Part shown: positions 20,258-29,129 of the stretch, one piece after another | Layout of the letters: the number at the start of each line of letters is the position of its first letter | Position numbering within the stretch: the first letter of the stretch is position 1 | Assembly: GCA_046349855.1 (NCBI GenBank) | Contig: JAXMBM010000001.1 | Coordinates: 62,001 to 126,000, forward strand | From: CAIXSC01 sp046349855 | Lineage (GTDB): Bacteria > Planctomycetota > Planctomycetia > Pirellulales > Pirellulaceae | Length of the DNA stretch: 64,000 nt | Direction of reading: 5' to 3' | Program-made: the position numbers and the translations under genes | The notes under the pieces: generated by a model | Database searches by the model: none | Told to the model about the DNA's origin: nothing | Seen by the model: only the letters and a program-made list of their open reading frames with translations

Positions 20258-21466
20258 CTAAGAGCCAATCTTGTAGAGGTGCGTGTCCGTGCGCAGATAC
20301 ATGGCCTGACCGACGAAGGCCGGGGTGGCAAACGTGCGGCCGGGGACTTCGTTCTGGCCCAGCTTCTGAAACGTCTTGCCCGGCTGTACCCACGTCGCCA
20401 GCCCGGTTTCGTTCAACAGCAGGACGCGACCGTTGACGTAGACGGGGGACGCGGAATAGTTGCCGTCCATCCGTTGAGTCCAGTGACGCTCGCCCGTCCG
20501 AGCATCCAGGCACGAGGCGATGCCTTCATCCGACACGAAGTACAGCTCGTCGCCCACCAGCAGAGGCGTGGGCGTGCTGGGAGCTCCCCGCTTCATCCGC
20601 CAGACGATATGCGAGTCGGTGACATCTCCCTTTCCACCTAGCTTGACCGCGATCAGTTCGGGATGGTCGTAGTCGTGGTTGTAAATCACCAGGCCGTGAC
20701 CGATCGTGGGCTGGGGAACCACCGACCAGCCCGGCGCCAGGACGCGCCATAGTTCGGCCCCGGTACGCACATCGTAGGCGGCAAAATGATCGGGCCCGGG
20801 CGCCAGCACTTGCGCCTGTCCATCGACCACGGTGATGGCTGGCGTGACGAACGAATGCGAGATGCGGGCTTTCACCGAGCGGGGAGTGCGCCACGCCACC
20901 TTGCCAGTGGCCGCGTCGATCGCCGCCACAAACGGTTGGGAACTCCCGTCACATACCACGATCAGCTTGCCGTCCTGCAGCACGGGCGAGCCGCCACTGC
21001 CGTGGACCGGGGGGTAGTCGAGCTCCTGGCACAGCCACTGGATCTCGCCGCTGTCGGCGGACAGCCGAGCTGTCCCGAGCGCTCCGAAATGCACGTAGAC
21101 CGCCCCGCCGCTGACCAGCGGAGTTGGACTGGCGTGGCTGTTCTTGGAATGAATGGGCGGCGCCTTCTCCAGGGACCGGACCTCCCGCTCCCAGATCACC
21201 TGGCCGGTACCCGCGTCGAGCGCCAGGGCGCGGAGCGACAACCCACCATCGCGCGGGACGGCGGTCGTGAGAAAGATGCGCCCACCGACCACCACGGGCG
21301 ACGACCAGCCCAATCCCGGTACGGCCACTTTCCAGGCCACATTCTTCGTGTCAGACCACTCGACCGGAGTCGCCGCATGGGTGGCGTGCGCGTCGGACTG
21401 AGGACCGCGAAACTGAGGCCAATCCCCCGCCGACAGAACGCAGAGCGCAAGCACTTCGACAATCAT
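20258..21466 (-). CDS. Exported PQQ-repeat beta-propeller protein (BamB-like fold)
   Basis: The product has 402 residues. I took the ATG giving MIVEVLALCVLSAG, preceded by GGGGAG about 11 bp upstream; an ATG nine codons earlier is possible. A short signal precedes DWPQFRGPQSD, the usual start of planctomycete PQQ-like propellers. Repeated blades end in tryptophan-docking motifs such as ALDAGTGQVIWEREV, AIDAATGKVAWRTP and AYDVRTGAELWRV. This fold occurs in BamB and quinoprotein dehydrogenases, but no quinone-ligand residues could be assigned, so a binding or scaffold role outside the cytoplasm is more likely than a dehydrogenase. It is convergent with the DUF3467 gene. Confidence 0.85.
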   Translation of the reverse strand: MIVEVLALCVLSAGDWPQFRGPQSDAHATHAATPVEWSDTKNVAWKVAVPGLGWSSPVVVGGRIFLTTAVPRDGGLSLRALALDAGTGQVIWEREVRSLEKAPPIHSKNSHASPTPLVSGGAVYVHFGALGTARLSADSGEIQWLCQELDYPPVHGSGGSPVLQDGKLIVVCDGSSQPFVAAIDAATGKVAWRTPRSVKARISHSFVTPAITVVDGQAQVLAPGPDHFAAYDVRTGAELWRVLAPGWSVVPQPTIGHGLVIYNHDYDHPELIAVKLGGKGDVTDSHIVWRMKRGAPSTPTPLLVGDELYFVSDEGIASCLDARTGERHWTQRMDGNYSASPVYVNGRVLLLNETGLATWVQPGKTFQKLGQNEVPGRTFATPAFVGQAMYLRTDTHLYKIGS

Positions 21467-21605
21467 GGCTGACGGAACTCCCCGGAGACTCATCGAAAGA
21501 CACAGATGCTTCGATAGTCTGGAGCCTGAAGTGATTCAGAGCAACAGGGGAGAGCAATCCGGGGAGACAGTCGGCGACGCCGCACCCACGGCCTCGGCCG
21601 CGTCG

Positions 21606-22784
21606 TTACGGACGTTCGACGAAGAAGCTGCCGTTGTCGGCCACGTTGAGTACCGGGGTGTAGTAACCGCGTTCCACGGTCCGGCAACCCGGCGTCCACA
21701 CCAGGCCGAAGGCGATGTTCCACGATTCCTGCTCGTGTCCGCCGTTCTGCTCGAAGCCCCGAGATTCCTGCGGAATGAGAAACGTAAACGTCGATTGAAC
21801 CGCCCAGCTTTCATTGATCTGCAGCAGCGCATCGGCCCCCAGCAAGCCGTCGCTCTCGCCCGTGAAGCCGGCCAGAAACCGGACGACGTTTTCCTGGCAG
21901 CTGCCGAATCGCAGGCGGAAGAAGCCCGCGTACCAATCGGTGGTTTCGAAGGCTTCGGTGAATGGTGCCACGGTGGCCGGCTGAAACGCGACCACAGCGG
22001 TCGTGGCTCGAGTGCCGGTGGCGAAGGCCACACCGAACTCCCGTTCGCACTCCCCCTTCCAGCTCACCTCTCCCCGCAACTGCGTCAGGTCCGCCTCGAA
22101 GTACCAGTCCTCATGCAGCCAATCCCCCGCGAGTGCCCACTGCAGACCGCGGTCGACACGATGGAAGATACCCGAGGTGATAAACAGTTGATGTCGAACC
22201 TCATCCGTGAAACTCGTCCCTGACAAGTTGCTTTGCGTCAGGCGAAATCCGGCCTGCCAGCCAATCTCCGTGGGAATCCCCAGCGGCAAGGGCGAGCCGA
22301 CGCTCAGTCCTTCATAGAAGCCGAAGCTCCCCTCGCCCCCCCGATTGATCGGTCCTGTAAACCCCTGAACGCCGCCCAGCACCTGCCAGGTGCGCAGCTT
22401 GGCCTCGCAGAAGTCCTCGGCACACGGGTCATCCCAGACTGCCAGCCCGTCCCAGACACTCGGATCGTCCTGGCCTGCCGTATAGGTACGAGGCGGTTCG
22501 CCGTACACCACATTCCCCGGGCCCACCTCGGACTCACCATCGATCAGGCTCGGCTCCGCCTTCCGCCAACCATGGGAGGCCGCCCACTGCTCATGCTTGG
22601 GCACAAATCCCATGGTCACGCTGGAGGCCCGGCGATGGGAAACCGGACCGGGGAAAGCTGGCGGCCCCCACGGCGAGGGCACTTCGAATTCCTGCGCTGC
22701 AGCGTCCTGGGGAGCGCCCGTGAGAACCGCAGCCACCAACAGGGTGACCAGCCGGAGTACGTGGGACCAATTCGCTGACTTCAT
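21606..22784 (-). CDS. Outer-membrane barrel-like protein, probably DUF6666
   Basis: The product has 392 residues from the ATG beginning MKSANWSHVL; residues 1-30 are a signal ending AAAQ. The mature part alternates glycine and aromatic residues in strands typical of a beta-barrel: WQVLGGVQGFTGPINRGGEG, IGWQAGFRLTQSNLSG, then WYAGFFRLRFGS and WNIAFGLVWTPG at the end. This pattern, with a Phe/Trp-rich Asp segment before it, fits the planctomycete DUF6666 family. The likely location is the outer membrane; role unknown. It stands between the PQQ propeller and a LamG-like gene, all minus strand but with gaps of 140 bp, so operon membership is uncertain. Confidence 0.7.
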   Translation of the reverse strand: MKSANWSHVLRLVTLLVAAVLTGAPQDAAAQEFEVPSPWGPPAFPGPVSHRRASSVTMGFVPKHEQWAASHGWRKAEPSLIDGESEVGPGNVVYGEPPRTYTAGQDDPSVWDGLAVWDDPCAEDFCEAKLRTWQVLGGVQGFTGPINRGGEGSFGFYEGLSVGSPLPLGIPTEIGWQAGFRLTQSNLSGTSFTDEVRHQLFITSGIFHRVDRGLQWALAGDWLHEDWYFEADLTQLRGEVSWKGECEREFGVAFATGTRATTAVVAFQPATVAPFTEAFETTDWYAGFFRLRFGSCQENVVRFLAGFTGESDGLLGADALLQINESWAVQSTFTFLIPQESRGFEQNGGHEQESWNIAFGLVWTPGCRTVERGYYTPVLNVADNGSFFVERP

Positions 22785-22924
22785 GGTCGGGCCTCGTGCG
22801 CGATGGCCCGGAGCGTCCCACAAAGGGAGTCTCCGGGTACGCCCACATATCGGAAACTGCCCGACCGGAACTTTCGTTAAAGTCGAAATAATCGGCAATC
22901 ACGACGCATCTTGCCCAGACCAAC

Positions 22925-23629
22925 TCACGGCTGACGCAGGGTCCCGCGCAGTTCCAGGTCGTCCCAGTCGGTCGTATCGTCGAACGAGCCTACGCCGACG
23001 CGGCCCCAGGCAAACGTCCGATCCTGGGCCTGCATGACGGGAGTCTGCAGGTCGTCGAAGTAGACGTTGATCGAGCCGTCGGCGACGCGCCGTACGATTT
23101 TCACCGTGTGCCAGCGATCATCCCACGGGGTTCCTGGCGTGGTCTTGGTGGAGATCTTGGTGCGGGGCTTGCCATCGACGATGAAAATCTGATTGGCGTG
23201 GTCGTCGGTCTGCTTGCCCAGGTGGACGTAGTAGAAATGGGCCGGATCCTGGTAGCCAAACACGACCACCGCATCCCGGTGCCCGTAGTCGGGATGCGTG
23301 CTCAGCACCTTGACCGTGAGTTCAAAATCGGTCACGGAGTGCTCCTTGAGCAAAGCGACGTTGACCGGGCTGCGATGCGGCGGCTGGTACTTTCCTTGCT
23401 TGACGAAATGGCTGAGCACGTGGTTTCCCTCGACATCCTTGATCTTCCAGTGCGGGGGATCGAAGGGCTGCCAGCGGTCGGCTCCCTGTTCGAATGTTTC
23501 GGATAGCAGCAGCGGCAGCCGGGGCTCGTCGGCGGCTCCGAGCGCCGCGGCCGCCAGAACGAGCCCAGACGCGACGGCAACGGATGCATTCCGTGGCCGG
23601 AAGCGGCACGGGAGGATGTGAGCACGCAT
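22925..23629 (-). CDS. Secreted concanavalin-like (DUF1080/LamG-like) protein
   Basis: A 234-residue protein with a signal peptide (about residues 12-33). The mature sequence begins LLLSETFEQGADRWQPFD and continues with the beta-sandwich pattern of 3-keto-disaccharide hydrolase (DUF1080)/LamG-like domains: FELTVKVLSTHPDYGHRDAV, FYYVHLGKQTDDHANQIFIV, DRWHTVKIVRRVADGSINVY, and GRVGVGSFDDTTDWDDLELR. The fold is common among exported planctomycete glycan-binding or glycan-cleaving proteins. No catalytic residues are obvious, so sugar binding is the safer call. It is divergent from the Cys-rich gene at 24014. Confidence 0.75.
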   Translation of the reverse strand: MRAHILPCRFRPRNASVAVASGLVLAAAALGAADEPRLPLLLSETFEQGADRWQPFDPPHWKIKDVEGNHVLSHFVKQGKYQPPHRSPVNVALLKEHSVTDFELTVKVLSTHPDYGHRDAVVVFGYQDPAHFYYVHLGKQTDDHANQIFIVDGKPRTKISTKTTPGTPWDDRWHTVKIVRRVADGSINVYFDDLQTPVMQAQDRTFAWGRVGVGSFDDTTDWDDLELRGTLRQP

Positions 23630-24013
23630 TCGGAGAGAACTCCCAAGTCAGGGTGAGTGGAACGGGCGGGAGGCGCCGGCCTCGCACGGTCGAGCTCCGG
23701 CTGGGACGCCGTGGTTGTACTGCGCCGCGGCGTGCCATTCCAGCGCCGGACGGGCGTCCGCGGCGGCGGCCGGGAGGGGACTCGCGACCGTTCCTCGCGG
23801 AGGCTGCCCTGGAAATGTTGGCAAACTGCAGACTCCGGCGAGACTGCGTCAGCTTTTCCGTGCGGTGGGATTCTACTGTTCCCGCCGATCGTAATGGTTC
23901 GATCAACGATTGCGAGAGACGAGGGCTGCGTGACGGCACCTCGGACCGACGAGCGTATCGAGGGAACGGACCACCCACGGCGCCGGGACACTTGTTGGCA
24001 GGGGGGAAGAACC
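23630..24013. other. Divergent intergenic region
   Basis: 384 bp separate two divergently transcribed secreted-protein genes. Overlapping antisense frames cross it but show no family similarity. It should contain both promoters; a strong ribosome binding site (GGGGGGAAGA) lies 3 bp before the ATG of the rightward gene. No clear -35/-10 or operator was found by eye. Confidence 0.4.
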
Positions 24014-24832
24014 ATGAAGGTCAAGGGATTGAGTGGATTGATTGCGGCCGTCTGTGTGCTGACCTGTGCGGTTGGCATGGCGCAGACTCGCCCCGCGGCG
24101 ACTCGCTACTACACGTCGACGTACGGCACGCCGGCGGGCGGCCACTACCAGGTCGGCTTTCATCACGGGGGAGGGTGCACCGACTGCGGCGATCCGGCTC
24201 CGTCCTGCGGCTGCAACGTCGGCTGCGGCGCTCCGGGCTGCTACCGTGGTGGCTGTGGATGCTGTCCGCGAATCCTCCCGGCCGTTGCTCGCGGCGTCGG
24301 CGCGGTCGCCGACTTCGTGGGAAGCACGCTGGACTGCATTTTCTGCGTTCCGGACGGAGGCTGCGGTTGTGGCACCCGGCGTGGCTGCTGCCTGCGGCGT
24401 CCTTATTGCGGCGGCTGCGGTGGGTGTGGCGGTTGTGGCATGGAGAGCGATTGCTGCGGCGATGGCGGAGTCATATCGTCGGGCGTCCCCATGGAAGCCG
24501 TGCCGTCGGGACCGCCCATGCCGACCGAAGCCCGCGTGATTCGCCCGCATACGACAACGCGGACCAGCGCCGCTCCGCGGACTCAGGTCGCGCGGACTCA
24601 GGTGGCGCGGAAGACGGCGCCGATCGTGCGTCGCCCGCAGTATGCGTCGGCGCCGGCGTCCGCGGTCGAGGAACTGCCGCGGTCCAAGGCCGCCCCTCGG
24701 GAACTGTCGGTCGATGAGACCGATGCCGTGGCGCTCAACCCGTTCGACGACGAAACGGCTCCGGTACAGCGCGTGGCACCCACCAGCGTGAAGGCGTCGG
24801 GCCGCTCGGTGCCGGCCAATCCGCTGCGGTAG
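24014..24832 (+). CDS. Cys/Gly-rich secreted protein
   Basis: The product has 272 residues from the ATG beginning MKVKGLSGL, preceded by GGGGGGAAGAACC. A signal peptide ends near residue 23 (GMAQ). Residues 55-160 hold about 30 cysteines in dense clusters with glycine (for example PSCGCNVGCGAPGCYRGGCG and CGGCGGCGGCGMESDCC). The C-terminal 100 residues are Thr/Ala/Pro/Arg-rich and probably disordered, ending in a typical NPFDDE acidic stretch. Such proteins recur in planctomycetes and are candidates for disulfide-crosslinked envelope components; function is unproven. Followed by an intrinsic terminator at 24879. Confidence 0.75.
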   Translation: MKVKGLSGLIAAVCVLTCAVGMAQTRPAATRYYTSTYGTPAGGHYQVGFHHGGGCTDCGDPAPSCGCNVGCGAPGCYRGGCGCCPRILPAVARGVGAVADFVGSTLDCIFCVPDGGCGCGTRRGCCLRRPYCGGCGGCGGCGMESDCCGDGGVISSGVPMEAVPSGPPMPTEARVIRPHTTTRTSAAPRTQVARTQVARKTAPIVRRPQYASAPASAVEELPRSKAAPRELSVDETDAVALNPFDDETAPVQRVAPTSVKASGRSVPANPLR

Positions 24833-24878
24833 TCAGCCGAAACCGTCCGGTCCGTTCCGGGATCCCATCCCGCAGATC

Positions 24879-24917
24879 ACGACGCCCTGGGTGCTCCACC
24901 TGGGGCGTTGTCGTTTT
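24879..24917 (+). terminator. Intrinsic terminator after the Cys-rich gene
   Basis: The stem ACGACGCCC/GGGCGTTGT (one G-U pair) continues into an inner GGTG/CACC stem and is followed by CGTTTTCC. It lies 46 bp after the stop codon in the correct orientation. Confidence 0.75.
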
Positions 24918-25039
24918 CCCCCCACGACCGATGCGGCGATTCGACCGGTGACAGGCGTCAGGTCTGCTGGTCGTCACGTCGCTGGTCGTCACGGCGCTGA
25001 TCCGTCACAGCGGTGACCGGGCAGTTCGTGGAGGAACGG

Positions 25040-26182
25040 TCAGGCATCCAGCGCCTGGGACAGATCGTCGCGGAGGTCGGCGAAATCTTCCAGACCGACC
25101 GACAGGCGGATCAGGCCATCCGTGATGCCGTGGGCGGCGCGAGCGGCCGCATCGTAACTGGCGTGCGACATGGATGCGGGCTGCTCGATGAGCGATTCGA
25201 CGGCGCCCAGGCTGACCGCGAGTTGGAACAGGCAAGTGGCCTGGACGACTCGTTTGGTGCGCGCGAAATCGCCGTCGACTTCGAACGTCAGCATGGCGCC
25301 GAAACCACCCTGCATCTGCCGGGCAGCCAGAGCGTGTCCGGGGTGCTGGGGGAGTCCCGGATAGAGGACCCGCCGCACGCGCCGATCTTCGACCAGGTAC
25401 TCGGCCAGCCGCTGCGCCGTACGCGACTGTTCGCGGACCCGCAGTTCCAGCGTCTTGATTCCGCGGCTGACGAGGAACGAATCCCAGGGGGCCAGCACGG
25501 CGCCGGTGGCGTTCTGCAGGAAGTAGAGACGTTTGTAGAGGGCCGGATCGCGCACGACGAGTGCTCCGCCCAGCACGTCGCTGTGGCCGCCGAGGTACTT
25601 GGTGGCCGAGTGCATGACGATATCGGCGCCCAGTTCCAGCGGGCGGGTGAGCACGGGGGTGGCGAACGTGTTGTCGATTCCCAACAGGGCTCCGTGGCGG
25701 TGAGCCAGATCGGCGCAGGCGGCGATGTCGGTGATCGACAGTTGGGGATTGCCCGGGCTCTCGATCCACAGCAGGCGCGTCTGCGGAGTGATTGCGGCGG
25801 CAAACGCCGCCAGATCGGTACTGTCGGCCAGCGTGACCGTGACTCCCGAGCGATTGAGCACTTTGTGAAACAGGCGGTAGGTGCCGCCGTAGATGTCGGT
25901 TCCGGCCACGATATGATCGCCGGCCGAAAGGAGCATGCCCGCACAGTGGGTCGCCGCCATGCCGGAGGCGAATGCCAGAGCTCCACAGCCTCCTTCCAGC
26001 GAAGCCAGGGTGGTTTCGAGTCCCTTGCGCGTCGGGTTCCCGCTGCGCGAATAGTCGAACTCACCCCACTCGCCGGCACCAGGCTGGACGAACGTCGAGG
26101 CAACATGGATGGGAGGAACGATCGCCCCGGTGGCCGGATCGTGGGCGTTCCCGACATGGATGGCACGAGTGCGGAATTTCAT
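25040..26182 (-). CDS. Trans-sulfuration family PLP enzyme (cystathionine gamma-synthase/lyase type)
   Basis: A 380-residue protein of standard length for the Cys/Met-metabolism PLP family. Visible landmarks are YSRSGNPTR (47-52), the FASGMAA stretch for cofactor phosphate binding (71-77), IESPGNP (140-146), the PLP Asp in LLGIDNTFATP (Asp170) and the Schiff-base Lys195 in HSATKYLGGHSD. It closes with SLGAVESLIEQPASMSH and IRLSVGLED. The reaction is gamma-replacement or gamma-elimination on homoserine esters or cystathionine (methionine/cysteine metabolism). Synthase and lyase cannot be separated reliably from sequence alone. Its ATG is 7 bp after the stop of the FHA-phosphatase gene, so the two are probably co-transcribed. 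Confidence 0.9.
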   Translation of the reverse strand: MKFRTRAIHVGNAHDPATGAIVPPIHVASTFVQPGAGEWGEFDYSRSGNPTRKGLETTLASLEGGCGALAFASGMAATHCAGMLLSAGDHIVAGTDIYGGTYRLFHKVLNRSGVTVTLADSTDLAAFAAAITPQTRLLWIESPGNPQLSITDIAACADLAHRHGALLGIDNTFATPVLTRPLELGADIVMHSATKYLGGHSDVLGGALVVRDPALYKRLYFLQNATGAVLAPWDSFLVSRGIKTLELRVREQSRTAQRLAEYLVEDRRVRRVLYPGLPQHPGHALAARQMQGGFGAMLTFEVDGDFARTKRVVQATCLFQLAVSLGAVESLIEQPASMSHASYDAAARAAHGITDGLIRLSVGLEDFADLRDDLSQALDA

Positions 26183-26189
26183 GCGAGCG

Positions 26190-27809
26190 TTACGTTCTCC
26201 GGCGCAAGGCGACGAGACAGATGTCGTCGAATTGGTCTACTTCCCCGACAAAATCGGCAATGTCCTGGCAGATGTGCTGCCCCAGTTCGGCCACCGAGGC
26301 GAAGGTGCCGGCGACCGCCGAACGGAGCCGCGGCTGCTCGCTCACATCATAGCGTTCCTGCCGGGCATTTTCCGCGTCGGTACAGCCGTCCGTATAGAGC
26401 ACCAGCGTTTCGCCCGGCTGCAGCGTGGTCGAATACTCTTCGAACTTCCAGTCGTCGACCGCTCCCAGAACGCAACCGTGACAGCCATAACCCACTTCCT
26501 CGACGGCACCGCACGGACGGCGGAGCAGCGGGGTGCAGTGCCCCGCGTTCACCAGCCGGATCTGATGGGTATCGAGATCCAGGCGCAGCAGCAACAGCGT
26601 GACCGTTTTTTCCGCCTGCGTGCACAAGCGGCGGTTGAGCCGTTCGACCACGTCGGTCAGGGACCGATCGGGTTCCAGCAGCGACCGCAGTTCGCCGGCC
26701 AGCCGGGTCATGAACAGCGATGCCGCCAGCTGCTTCCCGGAAACGTCGGCGATACAGATGACCCACGTGCGATCGTTGAGCGGAATGAAGTCGTAGTAAT
26801 CGCCGCCGACGAAGCTGGCCGGCTTGTAGAAATGAAAGAACTCATACTCGGGCAGCTGCGGCGCGTGGGCCGGCAGCAGCGCTTCGACGATGCGTCGTCC
26901 CTCCTTCATCTCCTGTTCGACCTGCTGCAGCAGGGCCACATCGACGGCGAACGATACCAGGTGAGCGGCCGTGCGGAGCATGTCCAGGTCGGCGGGGCCG
27001 GTCCGGTGCCGATCCCCCAGCGATTCCAGCAGGATGCAGCCCAGGATGCGGTTCTGCCGGTCGAACAGCGGCGCCGCGAGCACTCGTTCGTCTTCCGTTC
27101 GAGCGGCACACCCTTCGATCATCACAGCCTGGTACACATCGGGCGGCACCGACGGCGTTTCCGGAGCGGTACCCCACCCGCGCCGCAGCCGCGTCACGAA
27201 CAGCCCTTCGCGCAGACCGCGGTGCCGTGGAATCCACAGCAGGCCGCGATCGACGTTCGGGAGCAGTTCGAGCAGGGTACCGAGCACCTGTTCGCTGCGG
27301 GCCCGCAACTCGGTCACCTGCCGCAGCGATTCGATGAGTTTCGTCAGCAGGCGAAAGCGGCTCTCCAACGTGGCGACGGTCGGTTCGTTCACTCCGTGGA
27401 CCGACCCGGGAACCTTGACCGACAAGCGGCTCCCTTCCGCCCGTTGTCCGACCACCACTCCGTGAGCGGGACCGGACATCGACTCCGAGTCGTCATCGCT
27501 GAAACGAAACAGGAAGATCTTGGCGATCAGGATCTCGTCACCCGACATCAGCGGATAGGGCTGCAACGGTTCGAGCCGATTCCCGTTGACGCGCGTGCCG
27601 TTCTTGCTCCCTTGCCCCCCCGACCCGCGGTCGATCAGGACGAACCCGGAGCCCGCGCGTTCGATCGTGCAATGCAGTCCGCTCACCCGATCATCGTGCA
27701 ACGTGAAGTTGCCACAGACGTCTGCCTTCTTGCCGATGCGGGTGACATCCTTTTCAATCTCCAGCAACGGCACCTCGTGCGGGCCGGAGAGCAGTTTCAG
27801 AAATGGCAT
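26190..27809 (-). CDS. FHA-GAF-PP2C (SpoIIE/RsbU-like) phosphatase
   Basis: A 539-residue cytosolic signalling protein with three parts. Residues 20-105 are an FHA phosphothreonine-binding domain (RIGKKADVCGNFTLHDDRVS, GSKNGTRVNG). Residues 170-315 form a GAF-like sensor (LLPNVDRGLLWIPRHRG, VLAAPLFDRQNRILGCILLE). Residues 330-535 are a PP2C/SpoIIE-type serine phosphatase with metal-binding motifs FVGGDYYDF, IADVSGKQ, LYTDGCTDA and EVDQFDDICLVALR. The family dephosphorylates anti-sigma antagonist or similar proteins in response to the sensor. No kinase or antagonist gene is adjacent. It is divergent from the methyltransferase gene and 7 bp upstream of the trans-sulfuration gene. Confidence 0.9.
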   Translation of the reverse strand: MPFLKLLSGPHEVPLLEIEKDVTRIGKKADVCGNFTLHDDRVSGLHCTIERAGSGFVLIDRGSGGQGSKNGTRVNGNRLEPLQPYPLMSGDEILIAKIFLFRFSDDDSESMSGPAHGVVVGQRAEGSRLSVKVPGSVHGVNEPTVATLESRFRLLTKLIESLRQVTELRARSEQVLGTLLELLPNVDRGLLWIPRHRGLREGLFVTRLRRGWGTAPETPSVPPDVYQAVMIEGCAARTEDERVLAAPLFDRQNRILGCILLESLGDRHRTGPADLDMLRTAAHLVSFAVDVALLQQVEQEMKEGRRIVEALLPAHAPQLPEYEFFHFYKPASFVGGDYYDFIPLNDRTWVICIADVSGKQLAASLFMTRLAGELRSLLEPDRSLTDVVERLNRRLCTQAEKTVTLLLLRLDLDTHQIRLVNAGHCTPLLRRPCGAVEEVGYGCHGCVLGAVDDWKFEEYSTTLQPGETLVLYTDGCTDAENARQERYDVSEQPRLRSAVAGTFASVAELGQHICQDIADFVGEVDQFDDICLVALRRRT

Positions 27810-27912
27810 CGGTGGGCTCCGTCGGGGCGGGCCGGGCAGGCGTGGCGGAGCGCTGGCCAGGCCAGGGCGCCGTCGGGGGAATCCTGCCCCATTCTAACGA
27901 CCGGAGGCCGTC

Positions 27913-29058
27913 ATCTCTAACCAAAAACCAGCGTCTTCTTCCGACGGCGCCACTCCCGACAGCGCCACGGCCCCCGTTCCCGAGTCCCCGGGCGCCGCGT
28001 TTCCCAACGCTCCGCTGCCGCCGCGTCCCGCCGAACAGCTGCTGCTCGACGCCGACCTGTCGTTCCCCGCGATCGCGTCCCCGCCCCGCTTCCTCTGCGG
28101 CACGCTGGGTCGAGCTCAACTGGCCCGAGCACTGGCAGAGCGTCATCCGGAGGTGGAAGTCGTCTGCAATTTTCTCGATCTCCATCAGGCCCGGACCGCG
28201 CACTTGGACAACGATCGGCCGAATCTGCGACTGACCTGCGCCGCCGACATTCCGGTGGCACGGCAATCGTGCTGCGGGGCCGCGTTCCCCTGTTCAGCCC
28301 AGGGTGATGCCGAGTTGACGCGGGAACTGCTGCAAACCGCTCACGAGGCGCTCGTCGAGGGCGCGACGCTGTGGGTCGCCACCGACAACCCGCGGGATCG
28401 CTGGTTGCGCGGCGAGCTCGAGAAACTGTTCCCCAAGGTCCGTGGGCGGAGCAGCGCAGGAGGCATGGTCTATTCGGCTATCAAGACCGGCCCGCTCCGC
28501 AAACTCAAGGACTTCACCTGCTGGTTCGCCTTCCGCGACGGCCCGCGGCTGCTCCGCGTGGTCACGCGCCCGGGTGTCTTCAGCCATCGGCATCTGGATA
28601 CGGGGGCTCGGGCGCTCATCGAGTCCATGGCACCGGCGGCCGGAGCGCGCGTATTCGATCTCGGCTGCGGCGCCGGAGTTGTCTCGCTGGCTGCGGCCGC
28701 CCGAAGTCCGGAGATCGTGGTGCGCGCGGTCGACGCCAATCCGCGGGCTGTCGACTGCACCCAGCGCGCCGCCGCCGCCAATGACCTCCCCGGCATCAAC
28801 GCGATACTCGACGCCGACGCCACTTGCGACACTCCCGGTCAGTACGATCTGGCCGTGGCCAATCCCCCCTACTATTCCCGGCAGCGAATCGCGGAACTGT
28901 TTGTGGACGGGGGATGGCGAGCTCTGCGTGCGGGTGGCGAGTTGCTGATTGTCACGAAGGCCCCCGAGTGGTATCTCGAACACCTGCCCGAGCGCTTTGA
29001 TCGCGTCAGCGTGGACGCCGTCCGCGCCTATTTCATCGTGCGCGCCGTGCGGCCCTGA
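27913..29058 (+). CDS. RsmC-like class I methyltransferase with apparent ATC start
   Basis: Conserved sequence begins well upstream of the first conventional start (GTG at 28153): RFLCGTLGRAQLARALAER is in frame and typical of the N-terminal half of RsmC-like 16S rRNA (guanine-N2) methyltransferases. The frame opens at a TAA at 27895 and contains no ATG, GTG or TTG before 28153. The best start is ATC at 27913, 5 bp after GGAGG, giving 381 residues beginning MSNQKPASSS. The C-terminal catalytic half has FDLGCGAG (248-255, SAM binding) and NPPY (317-320). The paired half-domains support RsmC/RsmD-type function; the exact base target is unproven. Confidence 0.75.
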   Translation: MSNQKPASSSDGATPDSATAPVPESPGAAFPNAPLPPRPAEQLLLDADLSFPAIASPPRFLCGTLGRAQLARALAERHPEVEVVCNFLDLHQARTAHLDNDRPNLRLTCAADIPVARQSCCGAAFPCSAQGDAELTRELLQTAHEALVEGATLWVATDNPRDRWLRGELEKLFPKVRGRSSAGGMVYSAIKTGPLRKLKDFTCWFAFRDGPRLLRVVTRPGVFSHRHLDTGARALIESMAPAAGARVFDLGCGAGVVSLAAAARSPEIVVRAVDANPRAVDCTQRAAAANDLPGINAILDADATCDTPGQYDLAVANPPYYSRQRIAELFVDGGWRALRAGGELLIVTKAPEWYLEHLPERFDRVSVDAVRAYFIVRAVRP

Positions 29059-29129
29059 GTTCGTCGGCTCGCGCTGGCCCTGCCTGCCCGCACACGCTCG
29101 ACGCTGGCTCGACACAATCGCGTCCGCAG

